Assembly (NCBI GenBank): GCA_035649575.1
Contig: DASRJH010000168.1
Location: 1-12,103 of the forward strand
Reading direction: 5' to 3'
DNA length: 12,103 nucleotides
Source of the DNA: DASVAL01 sp035649575
GTDB lineage: Bacteria > Planctomycetota > UBA1135 > UBA2386
Below are positions 1 through 6,802 of the stretch, piece after piece. The position numbers and the translations under genes were made by a program. Below the pieces are notes generated by a model, which was given only the letters and a program-made list of their open reading frames with translations, was not told where the DNA came from and did not search any database. The stretch's first letter is position 1. Each line of letters opens with the position of its first letter.

Positions 1-61
1 CGTTGTCGGGGCTCGCCGCCAGCGCGGCTCGCAGCGACCGGATCGTGGCGTTGGCGTCCAT
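1..61 (-). CDS. N-terminal fragment of an unidentified protein (runs off the left edge)
   Basis: An ATG at 61-59 on the minus strand opens a frame that stays open to the window edge and reads MDANATIRSLRAALAASPDN. An amphipathic Ala/Leu/Arg helix followed by SPDN is typical of the first helix of a tetratricopeptide-like repeat, and similar openings occur at the start of some TPR-containing AAA+ ATPases. That family suggestion is inference from about 20 residues. There is no clear Shine-Dalgarno upstream. The gene would be divergent from the secreted protein at 228, with about 166 bp between them to hold both promoters. It could instead be a chance open frame. Confidence 0.45.
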   Translation of the reverse strand, partial: MDANATIRSLRAALAASPDN

Positions 62-215
62 GGGTGGGCATTGGGCCAGAGATCGGATGGTTGGGCAAGA
101 CCCGCCGCAGGGCGAACGAGGTGTGGCTCACGGACGCCTGCCCGAGGCGACGATACGATTCGCGGCGGCACGGCGGCCCTGTCCCCGGCGCCGAGTACGG
201 TCCTCACTACCCCTC

Positions 216-222
216 AGAGGAG
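216..222 (+). promoter_or_regulatory. Shine-Dalgarno site deciding the start at 228
   Basis: AGAGGAG lies 5 nt before the ATG at 228. The frame is open further upstream to position 3, but that extension is Arg-rich and has no ribosome binding site. This site, with the signal peptide right after the ATG, fixes the start at 228. Confidence 0.75.
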
Positions 223-227
223 TCCAC

Positions 228-1577
228 ATGTTCCGCTCGTTCGCCGGCGGTCTGCTCCTGGTGTCGGTCGCTGCGCTGTGCTTCCCCGACGTCGCGAAGT
301 CCCAAGACGAGCCGCCACAGGGCACGCCCGGAGCGGCGTCGATGCTCGCGACGAGGCGCTTTCTCTTCGTCGTTCACGATGGGGTGTTGCACCAGTTCGA
401 CATCAACACGTTGAAGCTGCTGCGCTCGGTCCGCCTCGGCGCCGAGCCGTCGGCGCCGGTCGCAGAGCCACCACCTCGGGAGCCAGTCGCGGTTGCGCCC
501 GTGAGGCGGCCGGCGGCGCGCGCCGAGCCGGAGGTGAACGTGTCACCGGCCGCGATGACGAAGGTGGCTGCGAACGCGGTGGCCTGGCTCGTCCGGCACC
601 AGGACGAAGACGGCAGGTGGGACGCGGAAGGTTTCATGAAGCACGACAAGGAGGGGGCGGCGTGCGACGGTGCCGGCAATCCCACCTACGACGTCGGCGT
701 CACGGGGCTCGGCCTTCTCGCGCTGCTGGCCGAAGGCAACACCGTGCGTGCGGGACAGTACCGGGAGAACGTGCTCCGAGCCGTGCGATGGCTGCAGGAG
801 CAGCAGCAGGAGAACGGGCTGTTCGGCACGAACGCGGGGGCAGACTTCATCTACGGGCACGCGATCGCGACCTACGCGATGTGCGAGGCCTACGGTCTGT
901 CCGATCACCGGCCGATCAAGCCCGTGGCCCAGAAGGGGCTCGACTACATCGCATCACACAGAAACCCGTACGGCGTGTGGCGCTACCAGCCGCGCGACAA
1001 CGACAACGACAGCTCGGTGACGACCTGGTGCGTGCTCGCGTGTGCGTCGGGGAACTTCTTCGGCTTGCAGGTCGACCCGGCCGCGCTCAAGGCAGCCAGC
1101 GTCTGGTTCGACTCGGTCACGGGCCCCGATGGACACGCGGGCTACCTGAAGGTCGGCGATCTCAGTTCGCGCAGAGCAGGAGCCGAGAAGAGATTCCCCC
1201 CCGAGCTCGGCGAGGCGATGACCGCGGCCGCGCTGCTGTGCCGCTACTCGCTGGGCAGGACTCCCGAACAGAGCGCCGTGATGGAGCTGTCCGCCAACCT
1301 GTTGGCGAGCAAGCCCCCGTGCTGGGATCAGGCGCAGGGGTCGATCGACGAGTACTACTGGTACTTCGGCACCAAAGCGCTGTGGCATGCGGGCGGGCGC
1401 CAGTGGGCCGAATGGCAGCGCAAACTCGGCGACGCCCTGATCAAGACCCAACGGCGCGACGGCAACTTCGCGGGTTCGTGGGATCCGGTCGGCGTCTGGG
1501 GCGAGACCGGCGGCCGCCTCTACACGACCGCGTTGCTCGCGCTCGCGGCGCAGACCGCAGGACGTGCCAGGCGCTGA
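228..1577 (+). CDS. secreted prenyltransferase/squalene-oxidase-repeat protein
   Basis: This 449-residue protein starts with a signal peptide (hydrophobic core about residues 7-20, likely cleaved after AKS at 23-25). Residues 44-71 look like one beta-propeller-type blade (FLFVVHDGVLHQFD). A Pro/Ala/Arg-rich linker (72-104) follows. Residues 105-445 have the repeating helix pattern of the alpha/alpha-toroid fold shared by squalene cyclases and prenyltransferases, including LVRHQDEDGRW, WLQEQQQENGLFG, YGHAIATYAMCEAYG and the C-terminal GGRLYTTALLALAAQ. Such exported proteins are common in Planctomycetota, with no established role. The place where a cyclase would carry its DxDD acid motif reads DNDNDSS (257-263), so triterpene cyclisation is unlikely and a scaffold or binding role is more plausible. 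The start at 228 is supported by a good Shine-Dalgarno. It is convergent with the next gene. Confidence 0.9.
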   Translation: MFRSFAGGLLLVSVAALCFPDVAKSQDEPPQGTPGAASMLATRRFLFVVHDGVLHQFDINTLKLLRSVRLGAEPSAPVAEPPPREPVAVAPVRRPAARAEPEVNVSPAAMTKVAANAVAWLVRHQDEDGRWDAEGFMKHDKEGAACDGAGNPTYDVGVTGLGLLALLAEGNTVRAGQYRENVLRAVRWLQEQQQENGLFGTNAGADFIYGHAIATYAMCEAYGLSDHRPIKPVAQKGLDYIASHRNPYGVWRYQPRDNDNDSSVTTWCVLACASGNFFGLQVDPAALKAASVWFDSVTGPDGHAGYLKVGDLSSRRAGAEKRFPPELGEAMTAAALLCRYSLGRTPEQSAVMELSANLLASKPPCWDQAQGSIDEYYWYFGTKALWHAGGRQWAEWQRKLGDALIKTQRRDGNFAGSWDPVGVWGETGGRLYTTALLALAAQTAGRARR

Positions 1578-1612
1578 GCGCGCGACTCAGAACGAGCGGA
1601 CGCGCTCAGCGC
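1571..1612. terminator. bidirectional stem-loop terminator candidate shared by convergent genes
   Basis: GCGCTGAGCGCG at 1571-1582 is perfectly repeated in inverse at 1601-1612, giving a 12-bp stem with an 18-nt loop. The left arm holds the TGA of the plus-strand gene (1575-1577), and the right arm holds the TGA of the minus-strand gene (1608-1606). There is no T-run on either side, so it is not a classic intrinsic terminator, but the symmetry suits two convergent transcripts. Function is inferred; the repeat itself is plainly there. Confidence 0.6.
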
Positions 1613-2784
1613 GGCTGCCAGGCGGCCTGGAAACCCGCGAGATCGACCGCGGCAGCGGCGGCCTCGGCGGTGGCGCTGCAGCGACCCTCGCGCTGGAACT
1701 GCCGCCACGCCGCGGCAGCCGCCGCGACGGCGCCGTCGTCGGCGTCGAACGCGGCGAGCGGTAGCGCCTGGGTCCAGAAGAAGTCGCCGCCGAACAGCGT
1801 CGCCGGGCCGCGCACGATCTCGACCTCCTGGCCGAACGGGCACCCCAGCGGGGCGGCCATGCGCGGCTTGCCGGCGCGTTCCTCGTCGTCGATCGAGGTG
1901 ATCGCCATCACGACGCTTTGGGCCACGCGCATCGGCACGTCGGTGTGCACCAGCGAGGGATCGAAACGCTGCCATCGCTCGTCGGCGAACCACTCGACGA
2001 TGCGGTGCATTTCGAGCCGCTGGCCGGTGGTCGGCACCACCGCGAGCGAGCGCGCCGGCACCGAGCGCTGGCGCAGGAGAGCGACGCCGAGGTTGGCGTT
2101 CATCGTGCAGATGCCGTGATTGCCGCTGGCCAGGAGGCCCAGCGCATCCAACGTCTGCGGCCGCTGCTTGGGCGCCTGCCGTGGCAGCCATTGCTGCAGT
2201 GCTTTGGCGAGCACCGTCGGGGCGGCGTCGGCGGGCGCGAGCTGCGCCGCGAGGGCGCGGATCGACTCGTCGTTCGCCTGCGCGCACGGCGTCGCGGCCA
2301 GGAACGGCTTCGCCGTCTTCGGCGTCGCCGGTTCGGGCCGTTCGGCCAGCAGCACGACGGCGTTCCACTCGATGGCGACTTCGGTGCCGTTCTTGCCTTG
2401 CACGGTGGCGACCAGGGTCGCGCCGGCGGCGTCGCGGCGCAGCACCAGCGAGTGCAGCGCCGCGGCAGGCTTGGCCAGAGCACCGAAGAGCAGCGGCACC
2501 TGTCCATGCGTCTGCTGCGGCACCGGCAGCTGCAGCGTCGCCGGGGCCGTACCGAGCAGCTTGACCGTCGTCGCCCCGCGCACACCACACGAACCGCCGG
2601 CGGCAAGCGTCACCGGTGTCGCGGCATCGAGGCGCGCCGCGACCGTCGCGTGGTGGCGAGCCAACTCGGCGAGGTCGAGCACGACGTCGCCCGCAGCGGC
2701 CGCTCCCTGCTGGGCCGCGAGGGAGGACGACAAGCAGCAGGCGATGGCGAAGCGGATGCGTGGCAGCGCGCGCAGGCTCGGCAT
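1606..2784 (-). CDS. secreted transglutaminase-like domain protein
   Basis: This 392-residue protein begins with a signal peptide (MPSLRALPRIRFAIACCLSS, probably cleaved near AAQQG at 23-27). The N-terminal half (30-160) is Ala-rich with beta-strand character and no family I recognise. Residues about 190-275 form a transglutaminase/cysteine-protease-like core: Cys226 in GNHGICTMNANL, His260 in EMHRIVEWF and Asp275 in RFDPS, which is the expected Cys-His-Asp order. The family includes cross-linking enzymes, proteases and peptidoglycan or peptide amidases, so the substrate cannot be told. The C-terminal tail (about 345-392) is Ala-rich and helical. The ATG at 2784 was chosen because the signal peptide follows it directly; the upstream open frame is Arg-rich and unconvincing. 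No Shine-Dalgarno is visible. It is convergent with the toroid protein and divergent from the ABC operon. Confidence 0.85.
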   Translation of the reverse strand: MPSLRALPRIRFAIACCLSSSLAAQQGAAAAGDVVLDLAELARHHATVAARLDAATPVTLAAGGSCGVRGATTVKLLGTAPATLQLPVPQQTHGQVPLLFGALAKPAAALHSLVLRRDAAGATLVATVQGKNGTEVAIEWNAVVLLAERPEPATPKTAKPFLAATPCAQANDESIRALAAQLAPADAAPTVLAKALQQWLPRQAPKQRPQTLDALGLLASGNHGICTMNANLGVALLRQRSVPARSLAVVPTTGQRLEMHRIVEWFADERWQRFDPSLVHTDVPMRVAQSVVMAITSIDDEERAGKPRMAAPLGCPFGQEVEIVRGPATLFGGDFFWTQALPLAAFDADDGAVAAAAAAWRQFQREGRCSATAEAAAAAVDLAGFQAAWQPR

Positions 2785-2987
2785 CGACGCATGATACCGC
2801 GGACTGCGGCACTCCCGCGGGGTGGCTGCCAACGGACTCGGCTGGTTCTGGCCGTTCGTCGCAGCGGTGACCGCGACCGCCATCGCGCTGCAATCGCTGT
2901 TCACACGCCGCGTGCGCGTCCGGCGCTGGCGATGTCGCCGGCGTTCCCGCGTGCTTCGTCCCACGCGCGGGGCTAGCATGCCGCCCC
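2785..2987. promoter_or_regulatory. divergent intergenic region between transglutaminase-like gene and ABC operon
   Basis: These 203 bp separate two divergent genes and should hold both promoters. I see no convincing -35/-10 pair. Two CCGCGG palindromes (2797-2802 and 2815-2820) lie near the transglutaminase-like start and could form a short stem; an operator role is speculative. Confidence 0.35.
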
Positions 2988-4034
2988 GTGAAACTCGGCA
3001 AGACCGTCGGAATCAGCATGGCTGCCTGGGCCCTGTGCATCTCGGCCCTGCACGGCACGTTGAACCTGCGCTGGTTCCAGGGCTCGGCAGCGATGGCAGC
3101 GGGCCAGGAGCGCTTCAAGGTCGGCTTCATCCCCGTGACGTGCCACCTCACGTGCCCGGTCACCGACTTCATCAACAAGCAGCTGCACGGGCAGGGCACG
3201 TTCGACCCCGTGCGATTCAACGGCTTCCCCGAGCTCAAGGAGGCGTTCCTCGCGGGCTACATGCCCGCGACGTTCATCCTCGCACCGCTCGCGATGGCGC
3301 TGCGCGAACAAGGCGTCCCGATCAAGATCGTCTATCTCGGGCACCGCGACGGCACCGCGGTCATGGTGCACAAGGACTCGGGCGTCTGGCGCATGCAGGA
3401 CCTGCGCGGCAAGCGCGTCGCGGTGCCGAACCGCTACAGCAACCAGCGCCTGTTGTTCTTCCGCGCGCTCAAGCAGGCCGGCATGACGTTGTCGGACATC
3501 GAGATCGTCGAGATGCCGCCGCCGGACATGCCGGCCGCGCTCTACGCGAAGGCCGTCGACGCGATCACGAGCGGCGAGCCGTTCATGGCGCAGACCGAGC
3601 TCGACGGCTACGGGCGCGTGCTCTGGCTCACGAAGGACGTGTGGCCGAACTTCATCTCGTGCGTGCTCGCGGTGCACGAGGACATGATCAAGCAGAACCG
3701 CGAAGCCGTGCAGCAGCTCGTCGACGGCATCGCGAGCAGCGGCAAGTGGATCGACCAGAGCATGGACCACCGCATGGACGCGGCGGAGTTCGTGTCGAAG
3801 CACTACTACAACCAGCACCCGCGCCTGCTGCGTTACGTGCTCAGCAAGCCGCCCGACCGCGTCAAGTACACGAACCTCTCGCTGCGCAAGCCGGACTTCG
3901 AGGAGATCGAGCAGCTCGGTCTCGAGTCGGGCATCCTGCAGGGAACCGCGCACTTCGAGGACTACACGGACGCGTCGTTCGTGCCCGACGATTCCGTCGT
4001 GAAGCCCCACGCGTGGGAAGGGCTCAAGAAGTGA
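2988..4034 (+). CDS. ABC importer substrate-binding protein, nitrate/sulfonate/taurine (NMT1-like) type
   Basis: This 348-residue protein has a short charged start (MKLGK), one hydrophobic segment (about 7-27) as a signal or anchor, and then a periplasmic binding-protein fold starting at KVGFIPV (44-50). Typical features are FNGFPELKEAFLAGYMPATFI (in two parts, 77-97), the hinge around LRGKRVAVPNRYSNQ (139-153) and AVDAITSGEPF (189-199). These match the SsuA/NrtA/TauA superfamily that feeds importers of nitrate, bicarbonate, sulfonates or thiamine precursors. The first ligand loop carries a CHLTC pair (Cys52, Cys56). Substrate is not resolved. The start is GTG at 2988; an ATG at 3018 is in frame but would cut away the basic N-terminus. 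Its stop overlaps the permease start as TGATG, so the genes are translationally coupled. Confidence 0.88.
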   Translation: MKLGKTVGISMAAWALCISALHGTLNLRWFQGSAAMAAGQERFKVGFIPVTCHLTCPVTDFINKQLHGQGTFDPVRFNGFPELKEAFLAGYMPATFILAPLAMALREQGVPIKIVYLGHRDGTAVMVHKDSGVWRMQDLRGKRVAVPNRYSNQRLLFFRALKQAGMTLSDIEIVEMPPPDMPAALYAKAVDAITSGEPFMAQTELDGYGRVLWLTKDVWPNFISCVLAVHEDMIKQNREAVQQLVDGIASSGKWIDQSMDHRMDAAEFVSKHYYNQHPRLLRYVLSKPPDRVKYTNLSLRKPDFEEIEQLGLESGILQGTAHFEDYTDASFVPDDSVVKPHAWEGLKK

Positions 4035-4846
4035 TGCAGGAGGTCGTCGTCGGCGCGATCCGGCCCAGGCCGGCGAGCAGGAATGGCGCGCGCGCGCGCA
4101 GCATCCTGCTGCCGATCGGCACGGCCGGCATCCTGCTCGCGCTGTGGCACTTCGGCGTCGTGGCCACGGGCAGCGACCTGTTTCCGACGCCGGTCCAGGC
4201 CGTCGGCGGCATCGTCGAGCTCGCGCAGAAGGGTCTGCTGCTCAAGTACGTCGTCGCGTCGTTGTTCCGCGTCACGATGGGCTTCGGGCTCGCGGTGCTG
4301 ATCGGCGTGCCTCTGGGGCTCATGCTCGGTTGGTTCCGGCCCGCGTTCCTGGCCTTGAACCCGCTGATCCAGGCGCTGCGGCCGATCTCGCCGATCGCGT
4401 GGATCCCCGTCGCGATCCTCTGGTTCGGCGTCGCGGACGCTGCTCCGATCTTCCTGATCTTCCTCGCGAGCGTGTTCCCGGTCACGGTCAGCGCGATGGC
4501 CGCCGTGCAGAACATGCAGCAGGTCTACCTGCGCGCAGCGCAGAACTTCGGGCTCGTCGGCCTGCCGCTGTTTGCCCGCGTGATCCTGCCGGCTGCGCTG
4601 CCGCAGATCATCACGGGCATCCGCATCGCGCTCGGCGTGGCCTGGCTCGTGGTCGTGGCCGCCGAGATGATCGCCGTGAACTCGGGCCTCGGTTACCTGA
4701 TCATCGACGCGCGCAACGCCGGCAAACGCTACGACCTCGTCGTCGCCGGCATGGTGATGATCGGGTTGATCGGGTTGTTGCTCGACCTGCTCGTGCGCCG
4801 GCTCGAGCGCTTCGACGAAGTGCGGTGGGGTTATGGACAGCAGTAG
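4034..4846 (+). CDS. ABC importer permease, SsuC/TauC/NrtB type
   Basis: This 270-residue inner-membrane protein follows the binding protein with a TGATG overlap. The N-terminus is basic (about 8-22), then helices lie at about 24-44, 72-98, 120-150, 187-215 and 232-254. The binding-protein-dependent transport (EAA) loop is visible as YLRAAQNFGLVGLPLFARVILP, split around residues 165-186, with the conserved Gly (173) and Leu-Pro (185-186) that dock on the ATPase. GLGYLIIDARN (218-228) is typical of the nitrate/sulfonate/taurine permeases, which work as homodimers. The length is normal for the family. The same frame is open upstream across the binding-protein gene, but that part is only a GC-rich shadow. 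Its last 14 bases overlap the ATPase gene. Confidence 0.9.
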   Translation: MQEVVVGAIRPRPASRNGARARSILLPIGTAGILLALWHFGVVATGSDLFPTPVQAVGGIVELAQKGLLLKYVVASLFRVTMGFGLAVLIGVPLGLMLGWFRPAFLALNPLIQALRPISPIAWIPVAILWFGVADAAPIFLIFLASVFPVTVSAMAAVQNMQQVYLRAAQNFGLVGLPLFARVILPAALPQIITGIRIALGVAWLVVVAAEMIAVNSGLGYLIIDARNAGKRYDLVVAGMVMIGLIGLLLDLLVRRLERFDEVRWGYGQQ

Positions 4847-5618
4847 TGCTCTCATCGAGGTGCGCGACACCTGGATGTCGTTCCCGGGCAAGCAGGGACA
4901 GTCCATCGACGTGCTCGAGCGCGTGAACCTGCAGGTGCGGGCCGGCGAGTTCGTCTGCATCGTGGGCCCATCGGGCTGCGGCAAGTCGACGCTGCTGAAC
5001 ATCCTCGGCGGCTTCCTCGTGCAGGGGCGCGGCGAAGTGCGCATCGAGGGCGCGCCGGTCGTTGGTCCGGATCCGGGCCGCATCTTCGTGTTCCAGGAGA
5101 ACGGCGTGTTCCCGTGGCTGACCGTCGAGCAGAACGCCGGCTTCGGTCTGTGGCGCAGTCCGCCCGCCCAACGCGACGAACGCGTGCGCCACTACATCAA
5201 GATGGTGGGGCTCGTCGGCTTCGAGAAGGCGTATCCGCGCGAGTTGTCGGGTGGCATGCGCCAGCGTGTCGAGATCGCGCGTGCGCTGGCCGCGAACGCC
5301 CGGGTGCTGTTCATGGACGAACCGTTCGGCGCGTTGGACTTCCTGACGCGGCTCAAGATGCGCGCCGACCTCGTGCGCATCTGGCAGGCCGAGCACAAGA
5401 CGATCGTGTTCGTGACGCACGACATCGAAGAAGCCGTGCAGCTCGCGGACCGCGTGCTCGTGATGACGAGACGCCCCGCGACGATCCAGGCCGAGGTCGT
5501 GATCGACCTGCCGCGGCCGCGCGATCTCGACGCACCGGGCTACCTCGCGTGCCGCGACCGCATCTTCGAGCTGATGGGCATGGATGCCCACGGCGCTGAA
5601 ACTGCCGCGTCGCGTTGA
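4833..5618 (+). CDS. ABC importer ATP-binding protein, SsuB/TauB/NrtD type
   Basis: This 261-residue ATPase has every motif of a working ABC domain: Walker A GPSGCGKST (45-53), Q-loop FQENGVFPW (Q88), signature LSGGMRQR (138-145), Walker B VLFMDEP (158-164), D-loop GALD and switch His196 in VTHDIEEA. The tail PATIQAEVVIDLPRPRD is characteristic of the nitrate/sulfonate/taurine importer ATPases. It powers the permease encoded just upstream, overlapping it by 14 bp, and is the last gene of the three-gene operon. ATG at 4833 is preceded by GGTGGGG, very close to the start. The operon has no linked regulator, so the transported compound must be worked out otherwise. It is convergent with the small membrane protein, 11 bp away. 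Confidence 0.93.
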   Translation: MDSSSALIEVRDTWMSFPGKQGQSIDVLERVNLQVRAGEFVCIVGPSGCGKSTLLNILGGFLVQGRGEVRIEGAPVVGPDPGRIFVFQENGVFPWLTVEQNAGFGLWRSPPAQRDERVRHYIKMVGLVGFEKAYPRELSGGMRQRVEIARALAANARVLFMDEPFGALDFLTRLKMRADLVRIWQAEHKTIVFVTHDIEEAVQLADRVLVMTRRPATIQAEVVIDLPRPRDLDAPGYLACRDRIFELMGMDAHGAETAASR

Positions 5619-5629
5619 CCTCGGCGCGC

Positions 5630-6031
5630 TCAGCCGGCGGGTCCGGCTGTCGCTGGTTGACGCAAGAGGCGCACGAGCACCACGAACGCGGCGATGAGAC
5701 CGAAGCCAACCAGGTTCTCGTGCAGGCTCGGTGGGAAGACGAGCACGTAGCCGGCGTCCTTGACGAGCGCGGCGAAGCTCGAGACGCAGAACGGCATCAG
5801 GTAGAGGCGGAAGATCTGCCAGCGGTCGAGCTGGGTCGTGCCCGAGCTCGACGAGCGTGTGCCGATCAGCAGCGCGGTGCCAATGATCGCGCTGAGCCCG
5901 AGCGACGTTGCCCAGAGCCTGATGTCCGTGTCGAAGTGGTGCGCTATGTTGACCGCGTACCAGATCGCGTAGCACCAGAGGATCGTGCGTCCGGTTGTGA
6001 GCCGCGCAAGGTAGGTCGGGAATCGAGGCAT
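5630..6031 (-). CDS. small four-helix integral membrane protein, unknown function
   Basis: This 133-residue protein has hydrophobic segments at about 16-31, 38-57, 75-98 and 106-123, so it is probably a four-helix inner-membrane protein. The basic start (MPRFPTYLARLTTGR) suggests the N-terminus is inside. Notable residues are a His-His-Phe-Asp after helix 1 (31-34) and a Ser/Thr-rich loop (58-67). I do not recognise the family. It lies 21 bp after the lipoprotein gene on the same strand and is likely co-transcribed with it, though there is no clean Shine-Dalgarno. The sustained hydrophobic pattern in a GC-rich region, and its fit between two neighbours, support a real gene. Confidence 0.75.
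   Translation of the reverse strand: MPRFPTYLARLTTGRTILWCYAIWYAVNIAHHFDTDIRLWATSLGLSAIIGTALLIGTRSSSSGTTQLDRWQIFRLYLMPFCVSSFAALVKDAGYVLVFPPSLHENLVGFGLIAAFVVLVRLLRQPATAGPAG
5631..5649. terminator. stem-loop at the end of the ABC operon
   Basis: CAGCCGG (5631-5637) and CCGGCTG (5643-5649) form a perfect 7-bp stem with a 5-nt loop, starting 13 nt after the ATPase stop. It lies inside the last codons of the convergent membrane-protein gene. No T-run follows, so it is only a candidate terminator for the plus-strand operon. Confidence 0.4.
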
Positions 6032-6052
6032 GGGTGAGGTTGGAGAGCTCGA

Positions 6053-6703
6053 CTAACGCGACACGCGCCCGGCTTCGTCGAAGCGCACGACCTGGCCCTT
6101 GCGCAGCGTCTCTGCGTCGCGCGTGACGTCGGCAGCCAGTCGACATCCGGCAAGCCGTCCGTTGCCGTGCAGGTGGACCGCATCGTGCGAGCTCGCGACG
6201 CAGGGCACCCCGTCGATCGTCAGGGCGTCGCGCGCGAAGAACGAGCGCAAGCTGCCGTCGGGATGGAACGTCGTGGCCGTCTTGAACGGTCCACCGCGGC
6301 ACCAATAGCCCGCGATCAGCGTGTCCTGCGCGAGGAAGCAACTGCGCAGCCGGCCCTCGTCGTCGAATACGAGGTAGGTGGCCGCGGGCAGCCGGTGGCC
6401 TTGGATCGCCGCCTCCTCCGCGAGCTCGCAGGTGCTCAGCTTGCCGTTCTGATGGAAGCGGACCCAGCTGCGACAAGGCAGTCCCTGGATCGCCGCGGGC
6501 TCGGCGAGCAGGGCCACGGCGATGCCGCCGCCGTCGTGGTGTTCGATGGTCGCGGGTCGATAGCGGGCCGGCGCCGGCTCAGCGGCACTCGAACACGAGC
6601 CGCTGCCGAGACCGCCGAGCAGCACCGCGATGCACCAGCCGGCCCGTTTCGAGCTGGCCCGTTTCGAGAAGGGCCTGCCGTCGGTGTGAGGGGCTGTCTG
6701 CAT
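6053..6703 (-). CDS. probable lipoprotein with repeated I-x-G-x-x-C / F-x-x-x-G-x-L units
   Basis: This 216-residue protein has a basic start, a hydrophobic segment (about 23-33) and Cys37 in GSGSCSS, a plausible but non-ideal lipobox. After a short linker, four units of about 29-32 residues repeat: AIQGLPCRSWVRFHQNGKLS (71-90), IQGHRLPAATYLVFDDEGRL (100-119), IAGYWC with TTFHPDGSLRS (130-154) and IDGVPC with VHLHGNGRLAGC (163-187). A final half unit is VRFDEAGRVSR. Each unit has a turn with Gly flanked by an aromatic or His and a Leu, then LAxD/E. The pattern recalls MORN-like beta-hairpin repeats, so a beta-meander surface protein is inferred. Function is unknown. The ATG at 6703 was chosen because the export signal follows it; the longer upstream frame is a shadow. 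Confidence 0.78.
   Translation of the reverse strand: MQTAPHTDGRPFSKRASSKRAGWCIAVLLGGLGSGSCSSAAEPAPARYRPATIEHHDGGGIAVALLAEPAAIQGLPCRSWVRFHQNGKLSTCELAEEAAIQGHRLPAATYLVFDDEGRLRSCFLAQDTLIAGYWCRGGPFKTATTFHPDGSLRSFFARDALTIDGVPCVASSHDAVHLHGNGRLAGCRLAADVTRDAETLRKGQVVRFDEAGRVSR
6641..6668 (-). repeat. 15-bp-period tandem duplication in the lipoprotein signal region
   Basis: GGCCCGTTTCGAG occurs at 6641-6653 and again at 6656-6668, a period of 15 bp (five codons). In the minus-strand lipoprotein it duplicates Ser-Lys-Arg-Ala, giving SKRASSKRAG just before the hydrophobic segment. It looks like recent slippage that strengthened the basic region. Confidence 0.8.
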
Positions 6704-6802
6704 GCTGGGTTCGGCCGGAGGCAGCGCAGGCTTGCCTCTGCGGCATCCTGCCGGCTTCCAGCCGCGGCGGGAAGTGGCCGATAGCCCGAAAGGAGGCAGC
6801 AC
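6704..6802. promoter_or_regulatory. divergent promoter region between lipoprotein and methyltransferase
   Basis: These 99 bp separate two divergent genes. They contain a small inverted repeat, GAGGCA (6718-6723) and TGCCTC (6733-6738), with a 9-nt loop. No clear -35/-10 pair can be named. The repeat may be an operator or a short hairpin. Confidence 0.35.
6789..6796 (+). promoter_or_regulatory. strong Shine-Dalgarno of the methyltransferase
   Basis: AAAGGAGG lies 6 nt before the ATG at 6803. It is the best ribosome binding site in the window, where most genes have weak or no site, and it fixes this start. Confidence 0.85.

Noticed and set aside
3..227. Upstream extension of the toroid protein frame
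   Set aside because: The frame is open but Arg-rich, has no ribosome binding site, and would bury the signal peptide. The Shine-Dalgarno before 228 is decisive.
71..2119. Long plus-strand open frame overlapping two genes
   Set aside because: Composition is Arg/Ala/Gly-rich without any domain pattern, and it crosses both a plus-strand and a minus-strand gene with clear homology.
1520..3238. Long minus-strand open frame over the transglutaminase-like gene
   Set aside because: It is a frame-shifted shadow of the real gene, full of Arg and Pro, as expected at high GC.
2822..4033. Open frame before the permease, starting with a hydrophobic stretch (GLGWFWPFVAAVTATAIAL)
   Set aside because: The hydrophobic stretch looks like a membrane helix, but the frame then becomes Arg-rich and runs under the binding-protein gene. 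No stop until the permease end and no ribosome binding site, so I treat it as a shadow.
4701..6476. 591-codon minus-strand open frame across the ATPase and membrane protein
   Set aside because: It is antisense to the ATPase, which has all ABC motifs. Its Arg/His/Asp-rich sequence has no domain.
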